Shown piece after piece: positions 43,162 to 51,188 of a stretch of DNA of 52,459 bases. The DNA comes from Serinicoccus sediminis (GTDB lineage Bacteria > Actinomycetota > Actinomycetes > Actinomycetales > Dermatophilaceae), in the NCBI RefSeq assembly GCF_004153545.1, contig NZ_SDVA01000021.1, positions 1 through 52,459 on the forward strand, written 5' to 3'. How positions within the stretch are numbered: the first letter of the stretch is position 1; every line of letters begins with the position of its first letter. The notes under the pieces are model-generated. The model was not told the origin of the DNA. It saw nothing but the letters and a program-made list of their open reading frames with translations, and searched no databases. Both the position numbers and the translations under genes were made by a program.

Positions 43162-44829
43162 TCAGCTGAGACCGGTGATGGTGCCGTCCTCGGCGATGTC
43201 CATCCCGAGCGCGGCGGGGACCTTGGGCAGCCCGGGCATCCGCATGATGTCGCCGGTGAGCGCGACGACGAAGCCGGCACCGGCGTTGACGACCAGCTCA
43301 CGGACGGTGATGGTGAAGCCGCGCGGCGCGCCCAGCAGGGTGGGGTCGTCGGAGAAGGAGTACTGCGTCTTGGCCATGCACACCGGCAGGCCACCGAACC
43401 CGCCCTCGGTGAGCTCGGCCAGCTGGGCCCGGGCCGCGGGCGCGAAGTCCACCCCGTCGGCCCGGTAGACCTGCGTGGCGATCGTCTCGATCTTGTCCTG
43501 CAGCCCGGCGTCCGCGGCATACAGCGGGGCGTAGTCGCTGCCCCGCTCGCACAGCTCGACGACCTTGCGGGCGAGCTCCTCGCCGCCCTCGCCGCCGCGG
43601 GTGAAGACCTCGGAGAGCGCGACCTCGACACCGAGCTGCCCGCAGCGCTCGCGGACGAGGTCGAGCTCGGCGTCGGTGTCGCTCGGGAAACGGTTGAGCG
43701 CGACGACCACCGGCATACCGAACCTCTGCAGGTTCTCCAGGTGCTGCTCGAGGTTGGCGGTGCCGTCGCGCAGGGCGTCGAGGTCCTCGGTGCCGAGGTC
43801 GGTCTTGGCCGCGCCACCGTTGAGCTTGAGGGCGCGCACGGTGGCGACGATGACCGCGGCGTCGGGTCGCAGCCCACCGGCCGGGCAGACGATGTCGAAG
43901 AACTTCTCCGCCCCCAGGTCGGCGCCGAAGCCGGCCTCGGTGACGACGTAGTCGGCCAGCTTGAGCGCGGTGCGGGTGGCGAGCACCGAGTTGTTGCCGT
44001 GCGCGATGTTGGCGAACGGCCCGCCGTGGATGATCGCCGGGGTGTTCTCCAGCGTCTGGACGAGGTTGGGCTTGACCGCGTCCTTCATGAGCATCGCCAT
44101 GGCCCCGGCCGCCTCGAGCTGGCCCGCGGTCACCGGCTCCTTGTCGTAGGTGTAGCCGACGACGATGCGGCCGAAGCGCTCCTTGAGGTCCTCCAGCCCG
44201 GTGGCCAGGCAGAGCGCGGCCATGATCTCGCTGGCGACGGTGATCTCGAAGCCGGACTCCCGGACGACGCCGTCGCCCTTCTTGCCCATGCCGACGACGA
44301 TGTTGCGCAGGGCGCGGTCGTTCATGTCGAGCACGCGCTTCCAGGTGATGCGCTTGGGGTCCAGGCGCAGCGGGTTGCCCTGGTGCAGCGAGTTGTCGAG
44401 CAGCGCGGCGAGCAGGTTGTGCGCCGAGGTGATGGCGTGGAAGTCGCCGGTGAAGTGCAGGTTGATGTCGTCCATGGGGACGACCTGGGACCAGCCGCCG
44501 CCGGCGGCGCCGCCCTTCATGCCGAAGCAGGGGCCGAGCGAGGGCTCGCGCAGCGTGGTGATGGTGCGGGCGCCGATCCGGTTGAGCGCCATGGACAGCC
44601 CGACGTTGGTGGTCGTCTTGCCCTCCCCCGCCGCGGTGGGGTTGATCGCGGTGACCAGCACGAGCTTGCCGTCCGGCTCGTCCCGGAGCCGGTCGAGGAC
44701 GTCGAGGGAGATCTTGGCCTTGTGGTGGCCGTACGGCTCGTACTCCTCCTCGCGCAGCCCCAGCTTCTCGGCCACCCGGCCGATCCGCTCCAGCGTGGCC
44801 CCCTGCGCGATCTCGACGTCGGTCAACAT
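43162..44829 (-). CDS. fhs: Formate--tetrahydrofolate ligase
   Basis: 555 residues, the family's usual size. It makes 10-formyl-THF from formate, ATP and THF in cytoplasmic one-carbon metabolism. The P-loop is [14 protein letters not shown] (near 65-78). [34 protein letters not shown] and [11 protein letters not shown] are family signatures, and the C-terminus ends in [13 protein letters not shown]. The ATG at 44829 is preceded by AAGGAGG at about 10 nt. The upstream region carries two 16-bp direct repeats. It is divergent from the DUF3263 gene. Confidence 0.96.
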   Translation of the reverse strand: MLTDVEIAQGATLERIGRVAEKLGLREEEYEPYGHHKAKISLDVLDRLRDEPDGKLVLVTAINPTAAGEGKTTTNVGLSMALNRIGARTITTLREPSLGPCFGMKGGAAGGGWSQVVPMDDINLHFTGDFHAITSAHNLLAALLDNSLHQGNPLRLDPKRITWKRVLDMNDRALRNIVVGMGKKGDGVVRESGFEITVASEIMAALCLATGLEDLKERFGRIVVGYTYDKEPVTAGQLEAAGAMAMLMKDAVKPNLVQTLENTPAIIHGGPFANIAHGNNSVLATRTALKLADYVVTEAGFGADLGAEKFFDIVCPAGGLRPDAAVIVATVRALKLNGGAAKTDLGTEDLDALRDGTANLEQHLENLQRFGMPVVVALNRFPSDTDAELDLVRERCGQLGVEVALSEVFTRGGEGGEELARKVVELCERGSDYAPLYAADAGLQDKIETIATQVYRADGVDFAPAARAQLAELTEGGFGGLPVCMAKTQYSFSDDPTLLGAPRGFTITVRELVVNAGAGFVVALTGDIMRMPGLPKVPAALGMDIAEDGTITGLS

Positions 44830-44868
44830 CCCTGCCTGCCTCCTTGCAGCCGGTGACCACGGGCGGGC

Positions 44869-44906
44869 CGGTGATCGTCAGCACGGCCTACGGTGATCGT
44901 CAGCAC
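44869..44906. repeat. Two 16-bp direct repeats upstream of fhs
   Basis: CGGTGATCGTCAGCAC occurs perfectly at 44869-44884 and 44891-44906, 22 bp apart, i.e. about two helical turns. It lies 40-77 bp upstream of the fhs start in the 270-bp divergent region, a plausible position for a regulator binding site. No known operator was recognised. Confidence 0.6.
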
Positions 44907-45027
44907 AAACTACAAGGCTCCTCCCGTGGCCCGGCAAGATGGCACCGGAGTGGCGTGGGTCACAGTCACCAGCCCGCTCCCGGCGCGCGTCGGACGTCCG
45001 GCCGGGCAGGCACGCTGCGGCAAATCA

Positions 45028-45055
45028 CACGGGTGTAAGTCCCGTGCCGTAGACT
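45028..45055 (+). promoter_or_regulatory. Inverted repeat and -10 box upstream of the DUF3263 gene
   Basis: CACGGG (45028-45033) and CCCGTG (45041-45046) form an inverted repeat with a 7-nt spacer, directly followed by a TAGACT -10-like box (45050-45055). The ATG is 45 nt further on, after an AGGAGGG ribosome binding site. The repeat could be an operator over the promoter. Confidence 0.45.
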
Positions 45056-45099
45056 CCTGGGCAGATCGGGCCAGACCGCCAGGAGGGAAGGACGCATCC

Positions 45100-45390
45100 A
45101 TGGGTGCTGCCAGTCACGTGCAGCAGGTCGAGCCTCCCGTCGGGCTCTCTGCGCGCGACCAGGAGATCCTCGACTTCGAGAACCGCCACTGGACCTACGC
45201 CGGCTCCAAGGAGCAGGGCATCAAGGACCTCTTCGACCTGAGCTCCACGCGCTACTACCAGCTGCTCAACCAGCTCATCGACAGCGAGGCCGCCCTGGCG
45301 TACAAGCCGCTGCTCATCAAGCGGCTGCGGCGCGACCGCTCCCGCCGCCAGCGGGCGCGCTCGATGCGACGCCTCGGTATGCAGAGCTGA
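45100..45390 (+). CDS. DUF3263 protein
   Basis: 96 residues. The core SARDQEILDFENRHWTYAGSKEQGIKDLF followed by STRYYQLLNQLIDSEAAL matches DUF3263, a family restricted to actinobacteria and of unknown function. The predicted helix-turn-helix-like middle and the very basic C-terminus (KRLRRDRSRRQRARSMRRL) suggest nucleic-acid binding, which is inference. The ATG has AGGAGGG upstream at about 11 nt. The uracil-DNA glycosylase gene follows after 21 bp but seems to have its own promoter. Confidence 0.85.
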   Translation: MGAASHVQQVEPPVGLSARDQEILDFENRHWTYAGSKEQGIKDLFDLSSTRYYQLLNQLIDSEAALAYKPLLIKRLRRDRSRRQRARSMRRLGMQS

Positions 45391-45399
45391 GGGACGGCA

Positions 45400-45405
45400 T
45401 ACCCT
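45400..45405 (+). promoter_or_regulatory. Putative -10 box (TACCCT) for ung
   Basis: TACCCT ends 6 nt before the GTG at 45412, predicting a leaderless transcript. It overlaps a copy of the frequent octamer GGCATACC. Confidence 0.5.
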
Positions 45406-45411
45406 GACGGC

Positions 45412-46089
45412 GTGACCCCCACACCCCTGCGCGACCTCGTGCACCCGAGCTGGGCCGAGGCGCTGGCGCCCGCCGAGGAGACCGTCGCGAGGATCGGGGA
45501 GTTCCTGCGGGGCGAGGTCGAGGCGGGCCGGGGTTACCTGCCGGGCGGACCGCACGTGCTGCGCGTGTTCACCCGCCCGATGGAGGACGTGCGGGTGCTC
45601 GTCGTGGGGCAGGACCCCTACCCGACACCCGGCCACGCGGTCGGTCTCAGCTTCTCCGTCGCCCCCGACGTGCGGCCGGTCCCCCGGAGCCTGCACAACA
45701 TCTACACCGAGCTCGTGGACGACCTCGGCGTGCCGCGGCCCAGCACCGGCGACCTGTCCCCCTGGGCCGACGCCGGCGTCATGCTGCTCAACCGCGTCCT
45801 GACCGTCCGACCGGGCGCCCCGGCCAGCCATCGCGGCCAGGGCTGGGAGCAGGTCACCGAGCTCGCCATCGACGCCCTCGTCCGCCGCGGCGGACCGCTC
45901 GTCGCGATCCTGTGGGGCCGCGACGCCCGCAACCTGGGCCCGCGGCTCGGCGACGTCCCCCGCGTCGAGAGCGCCCACCCCTCACCGCTGTCCGCCCGCA
46001 ACGGCTTCTTCGGCAGCCGGCCCTTCAGCCGGGCCGACGAGCTGCTGCGCCAGCAGGGCGGCGGTCCGATCGACTGGAGGCTGCCCTGA
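45412..46089 (+). CDS. ung: Uracil-DNA glycosylase, family 1
   Basis: 225 residues from a GTG; removes uracil from DNA. The catalytic-water motif is [18 protein letters not shown] (near 65-82), with the Asp in the family position and Pro after DPY, as in mycobacterial Ung. The uracil-binding region is MLLNRVLTV, and the DNA-intercalating loop is [18 protein letters not shown]. The C-terminus IDWRLP is also typical. No RBS is visible; TACCCT 6 nt upstream suggests a leaderless message. An SGNH hydrolase follows. Confidence 0.96.
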   Translation: MTPTPLRDLVHPSWAEALAPAEETVARIGEFLRGEVEAGRGYLPGGPHVLRVFTRPMEDVRVLVVGQDPYPTPGHAVGLSFSVAPDVRPVPRSLHNIYTELVDDLGVPRPSTGDLSPWADAGVMLLNRVLTVRPGAPASHRGQGWEQVTELAIDALVRRGGPLVAILWGRDARNLGPRLGDVPRVESAHPSPLSARNGFFGSRPFSRADELLRQQGGGPIDWRLP

Positions 46090-46193
46090 GCACCGACCCC
46101 ACCACCGCGACCCCGCCGCAGCACCGCCTGGCCGAGGGACGCGACCAGCACGCCCACCCGCTGCGGCTCGTCCACGGCGAGGCCGGCCCCACC

Positions 46194-47042
46194 GTGCACG
46201 GGCAGGCCGGGAGCATCCGGCCGGTCCCCCGCGCCTGGTCCCGCTACGTCGCCATCGGCGACTCCTTCACCGAGGGCATGAGCGACCCCGACCCGGCGAC
46301 CCCGGACGCCTACGTCGGGTGGGCCGACCGGCTCGCGGGGCTGCTCGCGCCGCACGCCGACGGGTTCTCCTACGCCAACCTCGCCGTCCGCGGCCGCACG
46401 CTCACCGACGTCGTCGGCCCCCAGCTCGACGCCGCGCTCGCGCTGGGCCCCGACCTGGTGAGCATCGTCGGTGGCGGCAACGACATCCTGCGCCCACGCG
46501 CCGACATCGACGACCTCGCCGCGCGGCTCGACACCGCGGTGGCGCGCATCCGCGCGACCGGCGCCGACGTGCTCATGGCCACGCCCACCGACCCGGCCGG
46601 CGCCCCCATCATCGGCCGGACGCGCGGCCGCGCCGCGGCCTACATCGCGCACATCTGGTCGATCGCGCAGCGGCACGGCTGCTACGTCCTCAACCAGTGG
46701 GCGTGCGACTTCCTCAAGGACTGGCGCATGTGGGCGCAGGACCGCATCCACATGACCCCCGAGGGGCACCACCGCGTCGCGCTCACCGCCTACGTCGCGC
46801 TCGGGCACAGCGCCGACGAGGCCGACTGGCGCTCGCCGCTGCCGCCGCAGGCACCGGCGAGCGCCGCGGAAACGGTCCGCGGGCACGCCCGGTGGGCCCG
46901 CGAGTATGCCGCGCCCTGGGCCCACCGCCGCCTCACCGGCCGCTCCTCCGGGGACCGGGTGGTCGCCAAGCGCCCGCAGCTCGACCCTGTGGTCGTGCCG
47001 GGCACGACCCTGCCGCCGGTCGCGGACACCCGTGAGCCGTGA
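46194..47042 (+). CDS. SGNH/GDSL-family hydrolase
   Basis: About 282 residues. Block I is IGDSFTEGMSD (near 20-30), with Gly and Asn blocks in LAVRGRT and GGGNDIL. The C-terminal DRIHMTPEGHH carries the catalytic Asp-His pair. No signal peptide or membrane anchor is seen, so it is probably a cytoplasmic esterase or lipase; the substrate is unknown. The start is uncertain: the GTG at 46194 leaves a 104-bp gap after ung, whereas the open frame runs on through ung without a better start; a CTG right after the ung stop is conceivable. The aldolase gene begins 10 bp after the stop. Confidence 0.82.
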   Translation: MHGQAGSIRPVPRAWSRYVAIGDSFTEGMSDPDPATPDAYVGWADRLAGLLAPHADGFSYANLAVRGRTLTDVVGPQLDAALALGPDLVSIVGGGNDILRPRADIDDLAARLDTAVARIRATGADVLMATPTDPAGAPIIGRTRGRAAAYIAHIWSIAQRHGCYVLNQWACDFLKDWRMWAQDRIHMTPEGHHRVALTAYVALGHSADEADWRSPLPPQAPASAAETVRGHARWAREYAAPWAHRRLTGRSSGDRVVAKRPQLDPVVVPGTTLPPVADTREP

Positions 47043-47052
47043 GGAGGGGACG

Positions 47053-47745
47053 ATGACCGACCTCACGTCGCCCCACGGGCTCTGGCTCACCGTGCTGGCC
47101 CCCGACCAGCTCGAGGCGCTGCCGACCGACGGCCTCGGCTGGCTCGGCGTCGACCTCCAGCACGGCAGGTATGCCGTCGCCGACCTCCCCGGGCTGCTGC
47201 GGGTCGCCCGGGTGCCGGTGCTGGCACGCGCGGCCTCGGGCGACCCGGCGCACCTGGGCCAGGTGCTGGACACCGGTGTGTCCGGCGTCATCGTGCCGTC
47301 GGTGACCTCGGCAGAAGGGGCTGCCGCGCTGGTGCAGGCCGTGCGCTTCCCGCCCGAGGGGGTGCGGAGCAGCGGGCTGACCCGGGCGGTCATGACCGGC
47401 GGGCCGGAGCGCCCGCTGCTGCTCCCAATGGTCGAGACGGCCGGCGCCCTCGCCGACGTCGAGGCGATCGCGGCGCTGCCGGGGGTGGACGGCCTCTTCG
47501 TCGGGCCCTACGACCTGTCCCTCTCCCTGGGCCGGCCCGGGGTGACCGACGCGCAGGTCGTCGCGGCGATCGGGCGGGTGCAGCAGGCCTGCGCGCAGGC
47601 CGGGCTGCTGTCGGGCGTCTTCTCCGGCGACCGCGACCTCGACCCGGTGCTCCCCACGGGCCTGGACCTGCTCGCGCTCGACACCGACGTGACCGTCCTG
47701 CGCCGCGGGCTCGAGGCCCTGCTCGGCGACGCGGGGGGCCGGTAG
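47053..47745 (+). CDS. HpcH/HpaI-family aldolase/citrate lyase-type protein
   Basis: 230 residues, a TIM barrel of class II pyruvate aldolases. LGWLGVDLQHGRYAV (near 30-44) corresponds to the family's (I/V)DxxHG active-site segment. VLARAASGDPAHLGQVLDTGVSGVIVP carries the Arg and loop residues, and the metal-binding part is LLPMVETAGAL followed by VDGLFVGPYDLSLSLG. The family cleaves 2-keto-3-deoxy or 4-hydroxy-2-oxo acids; the substrate is not determined. It is slightly shorter than typical HpaI proteins (about 250). GGAGGGG lies 4 nt before the ATG. It probably shares a transcript with the SGNH gene. Confidence 0.82.
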   Translation: MTDLTSPHGLWLTVLAPDQLEALPTDGLGWLGVDLQHGRYAVADLPGLLRVARVPVLARAASGDPAHLGQVLDTGVSGVIVPSVTSAEGAAALVQAVRFPPEGVRSSGLTRAVMTGGPERPLLLPMVETAGALADVEAIAALPGVDGLFVGPYDLSLSLGRPGVTDAQVVAAIGRVQQACAQAGLLSGVFSGDRDLDPVLPTGLDLLALDTDVTVLRRGLEALLGDAGGR

Positions 47746-47806
47746 CCCGCCTCGGGCGGCGACCGCGGTCGACCACCTCACGGTGGCACCGGCGCAGATG
47801 CGGCAC

Positions 47807-47812
47807 TACGCT
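47807..47812 (+). promoter_or_regulatory. Putative -10 box (TACGCT) for the molybdate cluster
   Basis: TACGCT ends 7 nt before the ATG at 47820, so the first gene of the mod cluster is probably leaderless. Confidence 0.5.
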
Positions 47813-47819
47813 GCTGATC

Positions 47820-48215
47820 ATGACGCAGATGCGGGTCTCTGAGGCGGCGGCGCTGTTGGGTGTCTCCTCCGACACGGTCCGCCGGGCCATCGACGGCGGA
47901 CGGCTGACGAGCCACCGCGACGACGCCGGCCGCACCGTCGTCGAGGGGTCGGAGGTCGCCGCGCTGGCCCAGGAGCAGGCGCACCCGCCCGAGGTCGGGG
48001 TGGTCGGCACCTCCTCGGCCCGCAACCAGCTGCGCGGCATCGTCACCCGGATCGTCAGCGACACCGTCATGTCGCAGGTGGACATCCAGGCCGGGCCGTT
48101 CCGGCTGGTGTCGCTGCTGTCCACCGAGGCGGTCGAAGAGATGGGCCTCGAGGTCGGGTCGGTCGCCATCGCCACCGTCAAGGCGACCAACGTCGGCCTC
48201 GGGGTGCCCGCGTGA
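47820..48215 (+). CDS. HTH-TOBE protein, putative molybdate-responsive regulator or molybdate-binding protein
   Basis: 131 residues. The N-terminal MerR/excisionase-type helix-turn-helix (MRVSEAAALLGVSSDTVRRAIDGG, residues 4-27) precedes a Mop/TOBE molybdate-binding domain (about 67-130: SARNQLRGIVTRIVSD, VKATNVGLGVPA). This small HTH-Mop architecture is seen upstream of molybdate uptake genes in actinobacteria and may sense molybdate. The stop overlaps the modA GTG (GTGA), so it heads a four-gene operon and could regulate it. An alternative ATG at 47829 is possible. Confidence 0.85.
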   Translation: MTQMRVSEAAALLGVSSDTVRRAIDGGRLTSHRDDAGRTVVEGSEVAALAQEQAHPPEVGVVGTSSARNQLRGIVTRIVSDTVMSQVDIQAGPFRLVSLLSTEAVEEMGLEVGSVAIATVKATNVGLGVPA

Positions 48216-49054
48216 GGGGGTGCCGCACCGCCTCAGGGGCGCAGCCCCCACCTCCCCGCGTGAGGGCGCGACGGCATACCCCGGCGCTGGGGCTCGTCGC
48301 CCTGCTGGCGGCCGCGTCCCTCACCCTGGCGGCGTGCACCCGCGACGCCGCGCAGCCGGACAACGCCGACGAGCCCCAGGACGCGCTCACGCTGACCGTC
48401 CTCGCCGCGAGCTCGCTCACCGACGTGCTCGAGCCGGTCGTCGACAGCTTCGAGGGCGACCACCCCGGCCTGTCCGTGCGCACCAGCTTCGCCGCCAGCT
48501 CGACGGTGGTCCAGCAGGTCAACGAGGGGGCGCCCGCCGACGTCGTCGCGCTGGCCGGGGAGAGCTCGCTCGAGCCGCTGGAGCAGGACCGCCGGCACGG
48601 CCCGGTGAGCCTCTTCGCCACCAACCAGCTCCAGATCGCGGTGCCGGTGGACAACCCCGCCGGCATCGAGGGTCTCGACGACCTGCGAGCCGACGGGCTC
48701 ACCCTCGTCGTGTGCGCCGAGCAGGTGCCGTGCGGGCAGGCCACCGAGCGCCTCTTCGCGCAGGAGGGCCTGCAGCCCGACGTCGCGTCCTACGAGAGCG
48801 ACGTCCGGGCCACCCTCACCAAGGTCGAGCTGGGCGAGGCCGACGCCGGCCTCGTCTACCGCACCGACGTCGCCGCTGCCGGCGACCGGGTGGCCGGCGT
48901 CGAGATCCCGGAGGAGCGCAACGTCGTCAACCGCTACCCGGCCCTGGCCGTGTCCGACCGGGAGCTGGCCCAGTCCTTCGTCGACCACCTGCTGTCCGAT
49001 CGGGTGCAGGCGCGCCTGGTCGACGCCGGCTTCGGCCCGGCGCCCGAGCAGTGA
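48212..49054 (+). CDS. modA: Molybdate ABC transporter substrate-binding lipoprotein
   Basis: 280 residues. A basic N-terminus and hydrophobic segment end in the lipobox LTLAAC (Cys near 43), so the protein is a surface lipoprotein. The ModA fold is shown by LTVLAASSLTDVLEPV, SFAASSTVVQQVNEGAPADVVALA, LFATNQLQIAVP and EADAGLVYRTDVAAA. The Ser and Thr positions that bind oxyanions (AASSL, ASSTV) are present. The GTG overlaps the HTH-TOBE stop and the stop overlaps modB. The long region before the signal segment (about 25 residues) makes a later start possible. Confidence 0.92.
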   Translation: MRGCRTASGAQPPPPRVRARRHTPALGLVALLAAASLTLAACTRDAAQPDNADEPQDALTLTVLAASSLTDVLEPVVDSFEGDHPGLSVRTSFAASSTVVQQVNEGAPADVVALAGESSLEPLEQDRRHGPVSLFATNQLQIAVPVDNPAGIEGLDDLRADGLTLVVCAEQVPCGQATERLFAQEGLQPDVASYESDVRATLTKVELGEADAGLVYRTDVAAAGDRVAGVEIPEERNVVNRYPALAVSDRELAQSFVDHLLSDRVQARLVDAGFGPAPEQ

Positions 49055-49851
49055 GACCGGCACCGACCCGGGAACGGCACACCTCGCGCTCGTGGTCGCT
49101 GCGGGTGCCGGCCCTCATCGGGGTGGCGTTCGTCGTCGTGCCCCTGCTGGCCCTGCTCGCCCGGACCGACTGGCCGCAGCTCGGCACCCACCTCTCCTCC
49201 CCCGTCGTCGGTCAGTCGCTGCGGCTCTCGGCCCTGACGACCGGGGTGACGATGGTGCTGGTGTGGCTGCTCGGCACCCCGTTGGCGTGGCTGCTGGCCC
49301 GCTCCGACCACCCGCTCACCGCCTGGGCGCGCGCCGTCATCACCGTCCCGCTCGTGCTGCCGCCGGTCGTCGGCGGCGTCGCGCTCCTCATGGCCTGGGG
49401 CCGGCGCGGGGTGGTCGGCGGCCCGCTGGAGGCGTGGTTCGGCATCACCGTGCCCTTCACCACCGTGGCGGTGGTCATGGCCGAGCTCTTCGTGGCGCTC
49501 CCGTTCTACGTCGTCTCCGTGGAGGGCGCGATGCGCGGGCTCGACCGCCGCGTCGACCAGGTCGCCGCGACGCTCGGGGCCGGCCCCGTCCGCACCTTCG
49601 TGCACGTGGTGGTGCCGCTGGTGCTGCCGGGCATCGCCGCCGGGTCGGCGCTCGCCTGGGCGCGCGCCCTCGGAGAGTTCGGGGCGACGATCACCTTCGC
49701 CGGCAGCTTCCCGGGCCGCACCCAGACCGCACCGCTGGGGGTGTATGCCGCGCTCGAGCAGGACCCGGACGCCGCCCTCGCACTGTCCGTGGTCATGCTC
49801 GCGGTGAGCGTGGTCGTGCTCGGCGCGCTGCGCAGCAGGTGGCTGCGGTGA
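49051..49851 (+). CDS. modB: Molybdate ABC transporter permease
   Basis: 266 residues with five to six membrane segments. The ATPase-contact EAA loop is VAATLGAGPVRTFVHVVVPLVLPGI (near 172-196). LPPVVGGVALLMAWGRRG and ALGEFGATITFAGSFPGRT are ModB signatures. The GTG overlaps the modA stop (GTGA), and the stop overlaps the modC GTG. With ModA and ModC it forms the high-affinity molybdate uptake system in the plasma membrane. Confidence 0.94.
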   Translation: MRPAPTRERHTSRSWSLRVPALIGVAFVVVPLLALLARTDWPQLGTHLSSPVVGQSLRLSALTTGVTMVLVWLLGTPLAWLLARSDHPLTAWARAVITVPLVLPPVVGGVALLMAWGRRGVVGGPLEAWFGITVPFTTVAVVMAELFVALPFYVVSVEGAMRGLDRRVDQVAATLGAGPVRTFVHVVVPLVLPGIAAGSALAWARALGEFGATITFAGSFPGRTQTAPLGVYAALEQDPDAALALSVVMLAVSVVVLGALRSRWLR

Positions 49852-50933
49852 GCGGGCTGCGGGCCGACCTGCGGGTGGACCGGGGCGAGGTCGTCGTCGA
49901 GGCCCGGATCGACGCCCCGCCCGGGGTGACGGCCCTGCTGGGCCCGAACGGCTCGGGCAAGACCACCCTGCTGCTGGCGCTCGCGGGGCTGCTGCGGGCC
50001 GAGCGGGCGATCGTCGAGGTCGACGGGCGGACCTGGGCCGGCGACGGCGTCGACCTCACCCCCGAGCGCCGCAGCGTCGGGCTGGTGCTGGCCGACCCGG
50101 TCCTGTTCGGGCACCTCAGCCTGCTCGACAACGTGGCCTTCGGTCCCCGTTCGAGGGGTGTGCCGCGGCGCGCCGCCCGCGACCGCGCCCGCGAGGAGCT
50201 GGAGCGGGTGGGGCTCGGCGACCTCCTGCGGCGACGGCCCGCCCAGGTCTCCAGCGGCCAGGCCCAGCGGGCTGCCCTGGCCCGGGCCCTGGCCACCGAC
50301 CCGGACCTGCTGCTCCTGGACGAGCCGCTGTCGGCGCTGGACCCGCAGACCCGGTCCCGCACCCGGGCCGACCTCGCCACCCGGCTGCGGGACTACCCCG
50401 GTGTCACCCTGCTCACCACGCACGACCCGCTCGACGCGCTGACCCTGGCCGACCGGCTGCTCTTCCTCGAGGCCGGCCGGATCACCCAGACCGGCACCCC
50501 GGCCGAGGTCGTCGCCCGGCCGCGTACGGCATACGTCGCCTCGCTGGTCGGTCTCAACCTCCTCACCGGCACGCTGGTCCACGAGGACGGGTGGTCGGTG
50601 GCGCTGGGCGGCGACAGCCAGCGGCCGGCGGGCCACCTCGTGCTCGCCGAGGCGCCGCAGGGTGCCGCTGCCGGAGAGCAGGTCTGGGCCAGCGTCAACC
50701 CCGCGGCCGTCGCGCTCTTCTCGGAGCGGCCGCAGACCTCGGCCCGCAACCTGTGGCTGCTGCGCGTCGAGTCGGTGACCGTCACCGGGCAGCGGGCCCG
50801 GGTGCACCTCACCGGTGACGTCGACCTCGTCGCCGAGGTCACCCTCGGCGCCGTCGCCGCCCTCGACGTCCAGCGCGGCCGCGAGCTGTGGGCCGCGGTC
50901 AAGGCCACCGAGATCCATGCCTACCCCGCCTGA
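49848..50933 (+). CDS. modC: Molybdate ABC transporter ATPase
   Basis: 361 residues. ATPase domain (1-225): Walker [13 protein letters not shown] (near 29-40), Walker B LLLLDEPLSALDPQTR, H-loop TTHDPLDAL. A C-terminal TOBE regulatory domain follows (about 290-360). Two departures from the norm: the signature is QVSSGQAQRAAL rather than LSGGQ, and the Q-loop region reads GLVLADPVLFGHLSL where Gln is expected before Asp. The protein otherwise looks intact. The GTG overlaps the modB stop. Family B repeats start 3 bp after the stop codon. Confidence 0.93.
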   Translation: MSGLRADLRVDRGEVVVEARIDAPPGVTALLGPNGSGKTTLLLALAGLLRAERAIVEVDGRTWAGDGVDLTPERRSVGLVLADPVLFGHLSLLDNVAFGPRSRGVPRRAARDRAREELERVGLGDLLRRRPAQVSSGQAQRAALARALATDPDLLLLDEPLSALDPQTRSRTRADLATRLRDYPGVTLLTTHDPLDALTLADRLLFLEAGRITQTGTPAEVVARPRTAYVASLVGLNLLTGTLVHEDGWSVALGGDSQRPAGHLVLAEAPQGAAAGEQVWASVNPAAVALFSERPQTSARNLWLLRVESVTVTGQRARVHLTGDVDLVAEVTLGAVAALDVQRGRELWAAVKATEIHAYPA

Positions 50934-50936
50934 CCG

Positions 50937-51112
50937 CACCGGACGCGTGCTCAGGCCGCACAGGACGCGTGGTCGGCACCGACCGGACGCGTGCTCAGGC
51001 CGCACAGGACGCGTGGTCAGCACCGACCGGACGCGTGGTCAGCACCCACCGGACGCGCCGTCAGAGGACACCGGACGCGTGGTCAGCACCCACCGGACAC
51101 CCGGCGGGGACG
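50937..51112 (+). repeat. Family B 22-bp repeat array, locus 2 (eight units)
   Basis: Units begin at 50937, 50959, 50981, 51003, 51025, 51047, 51069 and 51091, exactly 22 bp apart, each close to CACCGGACGCGTGGTCAGCA; most contain ACGCGT. Odd- and even-numbered units partly alternate between two variants in the first half. The array lies between the modC stop and the acyl-CoA dehydrogenase promoter. Confidence 0.92.
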
Positions 51113-51175
51113 GCAACCGAGGCTGCGACCACGTGGCCCGGTCGTCCGGTTAGCAGGTGACGCGACGTCCAGAAC

Positions 51176-51181
51176 TATCGT
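51176..51181 (+). promoter_or_regulatory. Putative -10 box (TATCGT) for the acyl-CoA dehydrogenase
   Basis: TATCGT ends 7 nt before the ATG at 51189, again predicting a leaderless transcript. Confidence 0.5.
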
Positions 51182-51188
51182 CCTGCGC

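Noticed and set aside
41223..43877. Long minus-strand open frame antisense to the symporter and beyond
   Set aside because: Low-complexity translation (Asp/His/Arg/Gly-rich), antisense to a convincing membrane protein; typical shadow of GC-rich codons.
45021..45060. Possible tRNA fragment or riboswitch upstream of the DUF3263 gene
   Set aside because: GTGTAAGTCCCGTGCCG superficially resembles a structured RNA, but no cloverleaf, acceptor stem or known riboswitch block could be completed; an inverted repeat over a promoter explains it better.
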